NCBI GenBank assembly: GCA_905198745.1
Contig: CAJKDU010000001.1
Span: forward strand, 1 to 64,000
DNA from: an uncultured Prevotella sp.
GTDB lineage: Bacteria; Bacteroidota; Bacteroidia; Bacteroidales; Bacteroidaceae
Length of the DNA: 64,000 bases
Direction of reading: 5' to 3'
The position numbers were made by a program, and so were the translations under genes. The notes below the pieces were generated by a model. It was not told where the DNA came from, did no database searches, and saw only the letters and a list, made by a program, of their open reading frames with translations. This document shows, piece by piece, positions 51,870 through 61,516 of the stretch; the stretch's first letter is position 1, and the number at the start of each line of letters is the position of its first letter.

Positions 51870-52868
51870 TCACTTTGCCCTGCACACTCTGATACCCGTC
51901 TGCGAGCGTTGTCCTTGCATATATCTGTGCAGAGTCATTGACTCTTCCACCACCTTATGGCGCAGATAGGAAGCATTGAGCAGGTGTAATCCATCTTGAT
52001 GCCAAACGGCAATGCCTATGTGCGACGTGTCAAGTCCCTGTTTAGAAGTGAGAATAACAAGGATGTCACCATCATGAATGGTCTGGCGAAACAGACGGGT
52101 GTTGGCTATCGTTGCCTTGGGAATATAGCGATAGCTCTTCCCCGAGATCGACTGCTCCATCCGGCGGATACCTGCCACCCATTCAGGATGCGCCGCCAGC
52201 TGAGGATAGTCCTTCGTGTGCGTGGTCATCCAGTTGACTTTCAGATGCTTTACGGCAGTGAATGGAGGATTGGGCGACTGGATATCTTCAACAATGCCCA
52301 TCTTCTGATTATTGTTGATCCATACCGTGAAATAATGCTGGCGGTTGGTATACGCCATTTTGCCATCCAGATAGCGTATGCGGCGCAACTCGGTAAGGAA
52401 GTCTGTAAAGCCGTAGGCCTCATGCCTCATGCACTGGTCGAGAGCGAGCACGGTTTCCACAAACGTGGTACAGTCGAGTTCACGCGTGTTGACCACCAGG
52501 TGTTCGTCGAGTTCACGGTCGAGCGTCTTTGCCACGTAGGGCACGTGCAAGAACTTCCTGCCGAAGTGTACCATCCAGTTAGTAGACGCTGGCATTTGTC
52601 GTGCCTCGGCAAGTAACCGCACGATGCAGTCACTGTCTTTCTTTTCATAGCGTGCCTCCTCCAGCAGAAGAGAGCGGACTTTGTCTCCTTGAGTTGTGGA
52701 AGGCAAGGAAGAAACAGCCCTGTTCACTTGCCTGTCTGCCATAGTAGTTGTGTCCACACGTGCCGAATCGGCAACGGCCTGCGCCTTATCAGCCCCCTTG
52801 TTCCCTTTGGCACAGGCCAAAACAAGAGGCAGAGAAACCAACAATCCGAATTGTGCTAATCTTTTCAT
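51870..52868 (-). CDS. DUF1460 family lipoprotein (NlpC/P60-like amidase)
   Basis: 332 residues. A lipoprotein signal ends at PLVLAC (Cys about 19), followed by a Lys/Ala-rich linker. The catalytic domain resembles DUF1460: NWMVHFGRKFLHVPYVAKTL, then ELDCTTFVETVLALDQCM with the probable nucleophile Cys, and DGDILVILTSKQGLDTSHIGIA with the probable His. Such enzymes act on peptidoglycan peptides or N-acetylmuramoyl-L-alanine bonds at the outer membrane. It is downstream of and probably co-transcribed with the DUF4421 gene (18-base gap). Confidence 0.85.
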   Translation of the reverse strand: MKRLAQFGLLVSLPLVLACAKGNKGADKAQAVADSARVDTTTMADRQVNRAVSSLPSTTQGDKVRSLLLEEARYEKKDSDCIVRLLAEARQMPASTNWMVHFGRKFLHVPYVAKTLDRELDEHLVVNTRELDCTTFVETVLALDQCMRHEAYGFTDFLTELRRIRYLDGKMAYTNRQHYFTVWINNNQKMGIVEDIQSPNPPFTAVKHLKVNWMTTHTKDYPQLAAHPEWVAGIRRMEQSISGKSYRYIPKATIANTRLFRQTIHDGDILVILTSKQGLDTSHIGIAVWHQDGLHLLNASYLRHKVVEESMTLHRYMQGQRSQTGIRVCRAK

Positions 52869-52886
52869 ATACGTTTGTAGTGATTA

Positions 52887-54122
52887 TTATCTTTTCCCAT
52901 GGTCACGTCGGGCGAAGTTCCAGCCAAAGTAGATATTAAGAGAACCAAACATGTTAGTGGCCGAAAACTGTGACTTATGATAATTGTAAGCATGCACGAT
53001 GGCACTTGCGCCTGCATACCACCGGGTGTTGTTCCACACCACGCCGAACCGTCCCACTCCATCGAGATTGAAGTTCTTGAAGTTAAAGTCGCGAAGTGAG
53101 AATTGGCCAGTCCGCCCCACATCACCTGAAGAGCTCTTGTATCCCAAGGCTACCGATAGCGAAGCGGCAAGGAGCCAGTTATGGGCAAACACCCAGTTGT
53201 AGGCATAACCTCCTGATATGGAATAGTCCACGTATTTCACGCGGTTGAACTTCAAGCCGTCGTCCAGTTCGAAATCTTGTTCTCCAAGCCTTCCCGCCAA
53301 CACATCCTCAAGGTTCTCATAGTCGAGTTTCAGCGACTGGTGTGTGTAGCCAATGCCGAGAAGAGCCGAGCCGCAACTCTTCCGCTGACAAGTGCTTTGG
53401 CTGAAAGCGGCTGGATAAGAGAAGCGTTTGTGGTTGAAAATGTAGTAGAGGTTGAAGCCCTTGATGCTGGCGCTCAGTCCGGAAAAGGGCAGACTGTGGA
53501 GCGTATGCCAAGAGTCGTCATCATTGAGTGTGATGCTCTTGATGCGATAGTTGTTACCCGTCTCGCGCCAGAAGAGGTCGATACCTATGGTGGAACTGTA
53601 AAGACTGAGGTCGAACTCCTTCTTGGCCGTTTGGTTTTCCTTATGGTGAAGAGCACGAAGGTCTACCGTATAACCGAGAAAGAGCCATCTCCAACCGAAA
53701 TAAGGACCGAGTTTGACACCGAAATCCGGGGCAAAGATAATTTCCTGTCCATTCTTACTGCGCAGCGAATACATCTCGTAAGTGGTGGTCTGCTGGAGCA
53801 TGAGCGTATAGTTGTAAAGCTGCGGCTCGATATAGGTAGTGTCCATGGCATTGAATGCCTTGACAATGGCATATAACCCCTTGCCTATCCCATGCCAAAA
53901 ACCACCTTTCCGACTTTTCGTTTCTGCGCCAAGACGTTCAACACCGGCGCTATCAACCAATGATGTAGTCTGCTGAATAACAGAGTCTTGCCTGACAGAT
54001 GGAGAAGTATAGATGCAACTTTGCACGCGGGTATCCGATTCTCCCAAAGAACAATCCTGTGCACTTGTCTCAACCAAGACAAGAACACATAATAATAAAG
54101 AAACAATGAATCGGATTCTCAT
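52887..54122 (-). CDS. DUF4421 family outer membrane beta-barrel protein
   Basis: 411 residues with a signal peptide (ending LVETSAQ). From about 90 it has the DUF4421 line FNAMDTTYIEPQLYNYTLML, followed by alternating amphipathic strands (FGWRWLFLGYTVDLRAL, GIDLFWRETGNNYRI). It ends ATNMFGSLNIYFGWNFARRD, an outer-membrane barrel-like terminus. It is predicted to be an outer membrane barrel or periplasmic beta protein; its role is unknown. It is in the long minus-strand block of envelope genes. Confidence 0.8.
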   Translation of the reverse strand: MRIRFIVSLLLCVLVLVETSAQDCSLGESDTRVQSCIYTSPSVRQDSVIQQTTSLVDSAGVERLGAETKSRKGGFWHGIGKGLYAIVKAFNAMDTTYIEPQLYNYTLMLQQTTTYEMYSLRSKNGQEIIFAPDFGVKLGPYFGWRWLFLGYTVDLRALHHKENQTAKKEFDLSLYSSTIGIDLFWRETGNNYRIKSITLNDDDSWHTLHSLPFSGLSASIKGFNLYYIFNHKRFSYPAAFSQSTCQRKSCGSALLGIGYTHQSLKLDYENLEDVLAGRLGEQDFELDDGLKFNRVKYVDYSISGGYAYNWVFAHNWLLAASLSVALGYKSSSGDVGRTGQFSLRDFNFKNFNLDGVGRFGVVWNNTRWYAGASAIVHAYNYHKSQFSATNMFGSLNIYFGWNFARRDHGKR

Positions 54123-54158
54123 GTTGACAGATAAATGTATGTAGTGGTGAGGCGGTCG

Positions 54159-55148
54159 TTAGAACTTACCCAATATACGGTCCATTACCCAGTTGACAGG
54201 TGTGGCGGAAACAGCCGTGCAGTCGCACGTGCCTATTCCCTGCAAATGCTCAATGACACTACGGATGATGGGCAGCTGCACGTACGACGGGTTGGGCACT
54301 TCTATATAGCGGGACCCCTCACTGGTATAGAGGTGTATGGGGTTGTAGGTATAGACAGAGAAGTTGACCATCCCCTGGTCGCCCACCACCTCTATGCGGT
54401 CGTCACGCGAAGACTGGTGCCCCACAAAACACCACGATGCAGAACCGGGAAGTCCGTTCTCAAAACGGAAACAAGCACTCACATTGTCTTCCATCTTGTA
54501 CACTCCTTCACGGTTGGCGCAGATACCATTGGCCTCAACAATGACGCCAAAGATATACTGTATGAGGTCAAGCTGGTGAGGAGCGAGGTCGAAGAAATAG
54601 CCCTCGCCGTCGCCTTCGGCCTGCAGTCGCCACGGCATGTCCGAATGAGCCTTGCTGTCGAGGTCGCGTGGCGGGCAAGAAAACCGCAGCTGCACGTTCA
54701 TCACCTTGCCTATCTGTCCCGAATCTACAATTTCCTTCACCTTCTGGAAGTATGGCAGATAGCGCCGGTAGTACGCCACAAAGCACGGCACTCCAGTCTG
54801 CTCGCTCACCCGATTGATGCGGATGCAGTCGTCATAGGAGGCGGCAAGCGGTTTTTCCACATAGACCGGTTTGCCTGCCTTCATGGCCATAATGGCATAG
54901 GTGGCGTGTGTGGATGGCGGAGAAGCCACATAGACGGCATTGATGTCGGGGTCGTCAATGAGCTCCTGGGCATCTGTATACCATTTGGCTATGTGGTTGC
55001 GTTCGGCATAAGAACGGGCATTATGCTCGTTGCGGCTCATCACAGCCACCACATGGGAACCTTCCACCTCGTCGAAGGCAGGTCCGCTCTTGCGTTCGGT
55101 CACTTCACCGCAACCGATAATTCCCCAAAGTATTCTTTTTCTTGGCAT
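54159..55148 (-). CDS. Gfo/Idh/MocA family NAD(P)-dependent oxidoreductase
   Basis: 329 residues. The Rossmann N-terminus reads ILWGIIGCGEVTERKSGPAF. The family signature GKPVYVEKPLAASYDDC (Lys of EKP is catalytic) lies near 95. The C-terminal alpha/beta domain includes DLAPHQLDLIQYIFG, with the conserved His. Members oxidise or reduce sugars, inositols or bile pigments; the substrate cannot be deduced. No signal peptide, so it is cytoplasmic. Downstream on the same strand lies the DUF4421 gene (36-base gap). Confidence 0.9.
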   Translation of the reverse strand: MPRKRILWGIIGCGEVTERKSGPAFDEVEGSHVVAVMSRNEHNARSYAERNHIAKWYTDAQELIDDPDINAVYVASPPSTHATYAIMAMKAGKPVYVEKPLAASYDDCIRINRVSEQTGVPCFVAYYRRYLPYFQKVKEIVDSGQIGKVMNVQLRFSCPPRDLDSKAHSDMPWRLQAEGDGEGYFFDLAPHQLDLIQYIFGVIVEANGICANREGVYKMEDNVSACFRFENGLPGSASWCFVGHQSSRDDRIEVVGDQGMVNFSVYTYNPIHLYTSEGSRYIEVPNPSYVQLPIIRSVIEHLQGIGTCDCTAVSATPVNWVMDRILGKF

Positions 55149-55172
55149 GTTTTAGTTTCTATTCTTGAAGGG

Positions 55173-56954
55173 TTAACCCAACTCACTGAGTTCAAGCCAC
55201 CTCATCTCCTTCTCGTCGAGTTCGTCCTTGAGTTGGGGCAGCCTGCGGCTTTTTTCTGTTAGTTCGTCCACACTGAGCTTGCCTGAACAGAGCGCTTCTT
55301 CCAAGGCATGCTGTTCTTGAGTGAGTGTTTCTATGTCGCGCTCAAGCTGCTGCAGCTCCATTTTCTCCTTATACGACAACCGGCGACGGGTGTCGTTGTG
55401 ATAGTTTTTCTTCTCTTTCTGCACCGCTGTCTGCCGTTCCTTGGCCTCGGCTTCAGTCTTGCTCTCCAGCTTGCTCCACTCCCGGTATTGGGTATAGTTG
55501 CCCGGGAAGTCCTTCACGTCACCGTCACCTCGGAACACCAAGAGATGGTCTACCACCTTGTCCATGAAATAACGGTCGTGGCTCACCACGATGACGCAAC
55601 CCGGGAAGTCCTCCAAATACTCCTCCAATATCTGAAGGGTTTGGATGTCAAGGTCGTTGGTAGGCTCGTCAAGCACCAGGAAGTTGGGGTTCTGCATGAG
55701 CACTGTGCAGAGGTATAGCTTGCGGCGTTCGCCACCGCTGAGTTTCGCCACATAGTTATGCTGCTCCTCGGGGGTGAACAGGAAATGCTGGAGCAACTGC
55801 GAGGCGGTGAGATGCCTGCCTCCTCCGAGGTCAACATACTCCGCGATGTCGGTCACTACGTCGATGACCTTTTGGTCTTCACGAAACTTCAGACCTTCCT
55901 GAGAGAAGTAGCCGAACTTGACCGTCTCGCCGATGTCGAACTGTCCCTTGTCGGGCGCAACTCTTCCGAGAAGCATCTTGACGAAAGTAGACTTGCCCGT
56001 GCCGTTGTTTCCCACGATGCCCATCTTTTCAAAACGGGCAAAGTTGTAATAGAAATCCTTGAGGATAACCTTGTCGCCGAAAGCCTTTGACACATACTGA
56101 CACTCGAAAATCTTGTTGCCTATGTACACGCCTCTCGACTTGAGTCTCACCTGTCTCTCCTCGATGCGCTGCTTGGCACGCTGCTCCAGTCCGTAGAAAG
56201 CCTCTTCACGGTAGCGGGCCTTATGGGCGCGCGCCTGCGGTTGCCGGCGCATCCACTCCAGTTCGCGACGATAGAGATTGTTGGCGCGCTGGATTTCTGC
56301 CCGTTGCTGGTCAATGCGTTCCTGCCGTTTTTCCAGATAATAACTGTAGTTGCCCCGATAGGTATAGATGGTCTTGTCGTCGAGTTCGAGGATGACATTG
56401 CACACCCGGTCGAGGAAAAAACGGTCGTGGGTGACCATGAGGAGCGTGCGGTTGCCGCGGTTAAGGAATCCTTCAAGCCACTCTATCATCTCGAGGTCGA
56501 GGTGGTTGGTAGGCTCATCAAGGATGAGCAGGTCGGGCTCCGTGATAAGTACGTTGGCCAGGGCCACCCGTTTCTGCTGTCCACCGCTGAGTTGGCCCAT
56601 CGGCTGCTGCAGGTCACTTATCTTGAGTTGGGTGAGTATCTGTTTGGCCTTGAGCACCAGTTCATCGTTGCCATGATGATTAAAACAGGCATCAAGCACA
56701 CTTTCCTGCGGGTCAAAGTGAGGTTGCTGCTCGAGCATGCCCACTCTGAGATCCTTGCGGTAGATGATTTCGCCCGCATCCTTGCCTTCCTTACCGGTCA
56801 GCACAGAGAGGAGTGTTGACTTGCCGGTGCCGTTTTGGGCAACGAGTCCCACCTTCTGTCCTTCGCTCACGCTGAAACTAAGATTGCGGAAGAGTACGTG
56901 CGCACCAAAAGCCTTCGACACGTTCTGCACGTCGAGATATGGAATAACTGCCAT
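55173..56954 (-). CDS. ABC-F family ATPase (Uup-like)
   Basis: Soluble twin-ABC protein of 593 residues without membrane domains. P-loops are LVAQNGTGKSTLLSVL and IVGNNGTGKSTFVKML. Signatures are LSGGQQKRVALA and LSGGERRKLYLC, and both Walker B sites read LILDEPTNHLD / LVLDEPTNDLD. A charged inter-domain linker (about 200-275) and a C-terminal coiled coil (about 520-593, MELQQLERDIETLTQEQHAL) place it near Uup. ABC-F proteins act on the ribosome; Uup has also been linked to DNA branch metabolism. Antibiotic-resistance subtypes are not indicated. Confidence 0.92.
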   Translation of the reverse strand: MAVIPYLDVQNVSKAFGAHVLFRNLSFSVSEGQKVGLVAQNGTGKSTLLSVLTGKEGKDAGEIIYRKDLRVGMLEQQPHFDPQESVLDACFNHHGNDELVLKAKQILTQLKISDLQQPMGQLSGGQQKRVALANVLITEPDLLILDEPTNHLDLEMIEWLEGFLNRGNRTLLMVTHDRFFLDRVCNVILELDDKTIYTYRGNYSYYLEKRQERIDQQRAEIQRANNLYRRELEWMRRQPQARAHKARYREEAFYGLEQRAKQRIEERQVRLKSRGVYIGNKIFECQYVSKAFGDKVILKDFYYNFARFEKMGIVGNNGTGKSTFVKMLLGRVAPDKGQFDIGETVKFGYFSQEGLKFREDQKVIDVVTDIAEYVDLGGGRHLTASQLLQHFLFTPEEQHNYVAKLSGGERRKLYLCTVLMQNPNFLVLDEPTNDLDIQTLQILEEYLEDFPGCVIVVSHDRYFMDKVVDHLLVFRGDGDVKDFPGNYTQYREWSKLESKTEAEAKERQTAVQKEKKNYHNDTRRRLSYKEKMELQQLERDIETLTQEQHALEEALCSGKLSVDELTEKSRRLPQLKDELDEKEMRWLELSELG

Positions 56955-56977
56955 TGTTGTGTAGTGGTTTTTAGGGT

Positions 56978-57580
56978 TTACTCGCCGAGTGACTTGTTGA
57001 TTTCATCAATGTAGGCAAGCACCTCTTCACGTCCGAATTTCTTCTCCGAACTGGTAATGAAATAAGGAGGAAGGTCTTCCCAGGTGTCGCGGAGTGCATC
57101 CATCCAAGCCTCGGCGTTCTTGCGTGCCTTGGGCATGCCGAGTTTGTCGGCCTTGGTGAAGATGATGGCAAAGGGCACCTGGCTGGCACCGAGCCAGTCA
57201 ATGAACTCGCGGTCTATATTCTGCTGCTCGTGGCGCACGTCGATAAGCACGAACACGTTGACCAGTTGCTTGCGCTGAAGAATATATTGCGATATCATCT
57301 GTTCGAGTTTCTGCTGCACGGTCTTGCTGCGCTTGGCAAATCCGTAACCGGGCAGGTCCACGAGATACCACTCGTTGTTGATGATAAAGTGGTTGATGAG
57401 CAGCGTCTTGCCGGGCGTGGCCGACGTCTTGGCCAGTTTTTTGTGGTTGCAGAGCATGTTGATGAGGCTCGACTTGCCCACATTCGACCGGCCTATGAAG
57501 GCATATTCTGCCTTGGTGTCGTTGGGGCACTTGGTCACGGTAGGACTGCTTATCGTAAATTCTGATCTTGTTATTTCCAT
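56978..57580 (-). CDS. engB: Ribosome biogenesis GTP-binding protein EngB (YihA/YsxC)
   Basis: 200-residue essential GTPase for large-subunit assembly. The start is placed at the ATG at 57580 (MEITRSEFTI), since the upstream extension is atypical. Motifs: G1 FIGRSNVGKSSLIN (from about 29), G2 Thr in TPGKTLLINHF, G3 DLPGYGFAKRS and G4 FTKADKLG. Length is usual. It lies 23 bases upstream of the ABC-F gene on the same strand, in a block of translation and repair genes. Confidence 0.95.
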   Translation of the reverse strand: MEITRSEFTISSPTVTKCPNDTKAEYAFIGRSNVGKSSLINMLCNHKKLAKTSATPGKTLLINHFIINNEWYLVDLPGYGFAKRSKTVQQKLEQMISQYILQRKQLVNVFVLIDVRHEQQNIDREFIDWLGASQVPFAIIFTKADKLGMPKARKNAEAWMDALRDTWEDLPPYFITSSEKKFGREEVLAYIDEINKSLGE

Positions 57581-57662
57581 CTTCTGTTGTTGTTTAATTA
57601 GTGGTAGAGAAGCCACCATGCACAGGCATCGTGGCAAGAGAATGCACGCTCGTTGGGTGATA

Positions 57663-58361
57663 TCACTCGTAATCGTCGATGACACTGTTCATCATGTCCA
57701 TCATCGGCTTGGCGGCAAGGAATATGCGCTCCATCTCGTCGAGCCATCCGTCGGCCCCGAAAAAGTCGTCGGGCACACGGTGCCAGCAACAGTAATCCTT
57801 CATGCGGAGATATTCCATGTGGGGATAATCCTTGGGGAAGTCCTTGGGACACTTCTTGAGCATGTTCATGCCGAAGCCTTTTGCATCGTCCCACGTGCCT
57901 TCGCCGGGCCTGCCAAAGAGTTCCACAAACTGCGGGTTCTCCACAGCTTCCTGCCAGCGGTCAATGTTGGCCATAATCTCATTGCGGCACGAGGTGAGTA
58001 TGTCGGTGGGCAAATAATAGTTGCCGACAGCCAGCAAACAATGGTCAGGCTCCATGTGGAGATAATAGCCTCCATGAAGGGCTTTCTTGCCGTGGGCTGC
58101 TATATAAGCCCCGAGGTGGTTCTTGTAGGGCGACTTGTCCGGCGAGAAACGGGTGTCGCGGTAGAAGCGATAGGTGGCGTCTTTAAGCGTGATGTGCGCC
58201 ACAGAGGGGTCAAAGGCGGCTATGCGACCAAGCGCCTGGGTGACGCCTTGTTCAAACGAGGCCTTGGCCTCGGCATATTCGTCTTTGTGTTCTTGGAACC
58301 ACTGGCGGTTATTGTTGGCCATAACGCGGCGCAGGAAACCCAGTATGAGTGAACTGTTCAT
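57663..58361 (-). CDS. DUF2461 family protein
   Basis: 232 residues. It has the family pattern ILGFLRRVMANNNRQWFQEHKDEY near the N-terminus, VAHITLKDATYRFYRDTRFSPDKSPYKNH in the middle and a GYYLHMEPDHCLLAVG core. DUF2461 (TIGR02453) is widespread and uncharacterised. Cytoplasmic, no signal peptide. Located between nth and engB on the minus strand. Confidence 0.88.
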   Translation of the reverse strand: MNSSLILGFLRRVMANNNRQWFQEHKDEYAEAKASFEQGVTQALGRIAAFDPSVAHITLKDATYRFYRDTRFSPDKSPYKNHLGAYIAAHGKKALHGGYYLHMEPDHCLLAVGNYYLPTDILTSCRNEIMANIDRWQEAVENPQFVELFGRPGEGTWDDAKGFGMNMLKKCPKDFPKDYPHMEYLRMKDYCCWHRVPDDFFGADGWLDEMERIFLAAKPMMDMMNSVIDDYE

Positions 58362-58423
58362 GTCTGATTCTTTTTTTTACGTTGGGAGAAAGGTGGTTGC
58401 CGACTCCTGTAACGGGGACGCCT

Positions 58424-59077
58424 TCAGCTCCTCACCTTGGAGTCTTCAAGTCGTTTGGGGCAAAAGTCCGTGAAGGGGCACTGCTCGCATTTGGGCTTGC
58501 GGCTCATGCAGACGTAGCGTCCGTGGAGCAGTAGCCAATGGTGGGCACGCGCCAACTCGTCGGCAGGGATATGGGCCTTGAGTTTTTGTTCCACCTTGTA
58601 GGGTGTGTTGTCCGTCTTCGCCACGAGTGCCATGCGATGGCTCACACGATACACGTGCGTGTCTACGGGCATGGCTGCCCGTCCGTAAGCCACAGCCTCG
58701 ATGACGTTGGCGGTCTTGCGCCCTACGCCAGGCAGTTTGACGAGATCGTCGAAACGGGTGGGCACCTCGCCGCCAAAATCGCTGACAAGCATGCGTGCCA
58801 TCTCCACCAGGTGATGTGCCTTGGCATTGGGATAGCTCACGCTGCGGATGTACTCATAGACTTCCCACTCTTCAGCCTCGGCGAGCGACTTGGCATCGGG
58901 CCACTGGGCAAAGAGGGCTGGCGTGACCTGATTGATGCGGCGGTCGGTGCACTGGGCACTGAGCATTACCGCCACCAGCAGTTGGAAGATGCTTCCGTAG
59001 TGCAATTCGGTGTCTACTTCGGGCATTTCCCTGCGGAAATAGTCGAGCACTGCCTCGTAGCGTTGTTGCCGGGTCAT
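58424..59077 (-). CDS. nth: Endonuclease III
   Basis: DNA glycosylase/AP lyase for oxidised pyrimidines, 217 residues. The helix-hairpin-helix LPGVGRKTANVIE carries the catalytic Lys121, and the catalytic Asp139 is in PVDTHVYRVSHR. A [4Fe-4S] cluster is bound by Cys190, 197, 200 and 206 (CMSRKPKCEQCPFTDFC). The start codon overlaps the DPP IV stop (ATGA), so the two genes are translationally coupled. Confidence 0.96.
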   Translation of the reverse strand: MTRQQRYEAVLDYFRREMPEVDTELHYGSIFQLLVAVMLSAQCTDRRINQVTPALFAQWPDAKSLAEAEEWEVYEYIRSVSYPNAKAHHLVEMARMLVSDFGGEVPTRFDDLVKLPGVGRKTANVIEAVAYGRAAMPVDTHVYRVSHRMALVAKTDNTPYKVEQKLKAHIPADELARAHHWLLLHGRYVCMSRKPKCEQCPFTDFCPKRLEDSKVRS

Positions 59078-61275
59078 TGCATTTTCTCCTTGAAGAACTC
59101 AGTAATCTGGCGGAGCAAGTGGTTGCGGGTGTTGCCTCCGAAGATACTGTGGTTGCGGTTGGTATAGATATTCATTTTGAAATCCTTGTCTGCCTGCACG
59201 AGCGCCTCGGTATATTCGAAGGTGTTCTGCGGATGCACGTTGTCATCGGCCAGTCCGTGGCAGATGAGCAAGGAGCCGTGGAGCTGCTGGGCACGACTGA
59301 TAGGGTTGTCGTCGTAGCCTGCGGGGTTCTCGCCGGGAGTGCGCATGTAGCGTTCGGTGTAGATGGTGTCGTAGAAGCGCCATGATGTGGGCGGTGCCAC
59401 AGCCACGCCGGCACGGAACACGCCTCTGCCTTCGCTCATGCTCATCAGGGTGTTGAAGCCACCGAAACTCCATCCCCAGATGCCTATGCGGTCTTTGTCC
59501 ACATAGCTCTGCCGGGCGAGCCAAAGGGCTGTCTCCACCTGGTCGCGCGACTCGAGGTCGCCTATCTTGAGGTAGGTGCATTTCTCGAAGTCGGCTCCTC
59601 TGCCGCCTGTGCCGCGTCCGTCCACGCACACCACGATGAAGCCCTGCTGGGCAAGATACTGGTCGAACATGCAGCCTTGTCCCATGGAACCGCAGTTCCA
59701 AGAGTTGACCACCTGCTGGTTGCCCGGACCGCTGTACTGGAACATGATGACAGGATATTTCTTCGAGGTATCGAAGTTGGCGGGTTTCACCATCCATCCG
59801 TTGAGTTTCACGCCCTCTGAGGTGGTGAACGAGAACTGCTCGTTCGTGCCGAGGTCTACGGATTTGAGCGTTTCTTTCAGTTCCTTGTTGTCGAGCATCG
59901 TGGTCTGCACGGTGCCCCGGTTATTGCAAAGAGTGGTGACCTGCGGAGTGTGGCGGTCGCTCCACACGTTGATGTAGTTCTTGAAGTCGCGGGCAAAGAT
60001 GGCAGTGTTCCAGCCTTCCTGCTTGGAGAGGCGCTCCACCTTGCCGTTTTTCCTTGCCACCATCACCTGCCGGTCGGTGGGGTTGAGTGCTGCCGCCTGG
60101 AAGTAGATGTCGCCTGTCTTGGCATCCATGCCATAGAGGTCGGTAATGTCATACTGTCCGGGCGCAACCTTGCGCACAAGCTGTCCGTTGAGGTTGTATA
60201 CATAAAGGTGCATGAAGCCGTCGCGGTCGCTGGGCAACACTATCTCGTTGCCCACAATTTCGAGGGCGTCAACAGCCTCTTCCTTCACATACTTGGGCAC
60301 GCTCTCCTTGACAAGCAGGTGACTGAGCGTGGTGCGTGGACTCACACTGAACACGGAAAGGGCGTCCTGATGGCGGTTCATCGTGAGCACTACCATCTTG
60401 TCGGGATCGTCGGTGGCCTTGATACGTGGCACATAGCCGTCTGCCTCCACCGGCACCTGGAGCTGCCGGGTCTGACGGCTCTTGATGTCGAAACTCCACA
60501 CACTCACGTGTGAATTCTGCTCGCCTGCCTTGGGATATTTATAGGAATATTCTCCCGGATAGGTGGCATAGTCGGTGCGTTCGGGAGCCAATCCCTTGAA
60601 CATCTGCAAAGAATAGGTCTTCACCTGGCTTTCGTCGTATTTTATCCAGCAGAGCATTGTGCCGTCGGCATTGAAGGCCAGTGCGCGGTTAAATCCGAAT
60701 TCCTCCTCGTTGACCCAGTCGGGCACACCATTGATAATCTTGTTGAACGCTCCGTCCTTGGTCACCTGACTCTCGGCATTGTCGTAGAGGAGCTTCACAA
60801 GATAGATGTTGTTTTGGCGTACGAAGGCCACAAGGTTTCCGTCCGGACTCCACGTGGGCACCTGCTGTGGTCCATAGTCCGACAGGGGCGTAAGTTTACG
60901 CGACCCTATGTAGTAGATATACCACACGGCAGTGGCAGAGCGGCGATAGATGGCTTTGGTCTGGGTGCTGATGAGCATCTTCGTGCCGTCGGGACTCATC
61001 ACATAGCCGTCGAACGAATTGATTTTCTTACCTTGGGTGTTGTCTACGTCGAAAAGCACGCCCACTTCCTTGCCGGTGGTATAGGAGTATTTCACGATCT
61101 TCTTTCCGTCGGCACTAATCTGGGCGTATGTTCCGTCGGCCATAGGAGTTACGGCACTTAGCGTTTCGGCACGGTAACGGCCAGAGGTTATATCCTTGAG
61201 AGTGAGAGGAGTGGAAGCGAGCAACTCGGCGGTTGCCAGCAAAATGGCTGCACACATGATGAATATTCTTTTCAT
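59074..61275 (-). CDS. Dipeptidyl peptidase IV (S9 family)
   Basis: Secreted or periplasmic serine peptidase that removes X-Pro (X-Ala) dipeptides. 733 residues from the ATG at 61275 (MKRIFIMCAAILLA), with a signal peptide ending ELLAS; a longer start at 61311 lies in the promoter repeat. The N-terminal eight-bladed beta-propeller (about 60-480) is followed by the alpha/beta hydrolase domain. The nucleophile Ser is in GIWGWSFGGFNTL (near 604), the Asp in HGLADDNVHPQN and the His in NRNHSIFGG. Members of this phylum use it in peptide catabolism. The promoter lies in a 58-base duplicated segment. Confidence 0.94.
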   Translation of the reverse strand: MKRIFIMCAAILLATAELLASTPLTLKDITSGRYRAETLSAVTPMADGTYAQISADGKKIVKYSYTTGKEVGVLFDVDNTQGKKINSFDGYVMSPDGTKMLISTQTKAIYRRSATAVWYIYYIGSRKLTPLSDYGPQQVPTWSPDGNLVAFVRQNNIYLVKLLYDNAESQVTKDGAFNKIINGVPDWVNEEEFGFNRALAFNADGTMLCWIKYDESQVKTYSLQMFKGLAPERTDYATYPGEYSYKYPKAGEQNSHVSVWSFDIKSRQTRQLQVPVEADGYVPRIKATDDPDKMVVLTMNRHQDALSVFSVSPRTTLSHLLVKESVPKYVKEEAVDALEIVGNEIVLPSDRDGFMHLYVYNLNGQLVRKVAPGQYDITDLYGMDAKTGDIYFQAAALNPTDRQVMVARKNGKVERLSKQEGWNTAIFARDFKNYINVWSDRHTPQVTTLCNNRGTVQTTMLDNKELKETLKSVDLGTNEQFSFTTSEGVKLNGWMVKPANFDTSKKYPVIMFQYSGPGNQQVVNSWNCGSMGQGCMFDQYLAQQGFIVVCVDGRGTGGRGADFEKCTYLKIGDLESRDQVETALWLARQSYVDKDRIGIWGWSFGGFNTLMSMSEGRGVFRAGVAVAPPTSWRFYDTIYTERYMRTPGENPAGYDDNPISRAQQLHGSLLICHGLADDNVHPQNTFEYTEALVQADKDFKMNIYTNRNHSIFGGNTRNHLLRQITEFFKEKMQ

Positions 61276-61297
61276 TGCTGATTCTTTTTTAGTTATG

Positions 61298-61328
61298 CAA
61301 AGATAGTGCAAATCGAAGACAATACAAA
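61298..61328 (-). promoter_or_regulatory. Bacteroidetes-type promoter of DPP IV
   Basis: On the minus strand TTTG (61328-61325), 19 bases, TATCTTTG (61305-61298). It predicts a leader of about 16 bases. It lies within the first copy of a 58-base direct repeat. Confidence 0.8.
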
Positions 61329-61444
61329 ATAAAACAGAACTTGTTTCGATTTTATTTTTATTGTTGAGATGCAGCCTATCTTATCTAAAGATAGTGCAAA
61401 TCGAAGACAATACAAAATAAAACGGAACTTGTTTCGATTTTATT
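61299..61444. repeat. 58-base direct repeat carrying a promoter
   Basis: 61299-61356 and 61387-61444 are identical except at one internal position (CAGAAC versus CGGAAC), 88 bases apart start to start. The first copy supplies the DPP IV promoter. In the second copy the base that completes the -7 TTTG is changed (TATCTTTA), so that promoter copy is probably inactive. Confidence 0.93.
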
Positions 61445-61516
61445 CGCGAGAAACAGTCCGTTATGTCTGCCCTAATCACTTCATGCCACCATTTCACTCC
61501 ATCAAAAACATGCAGT

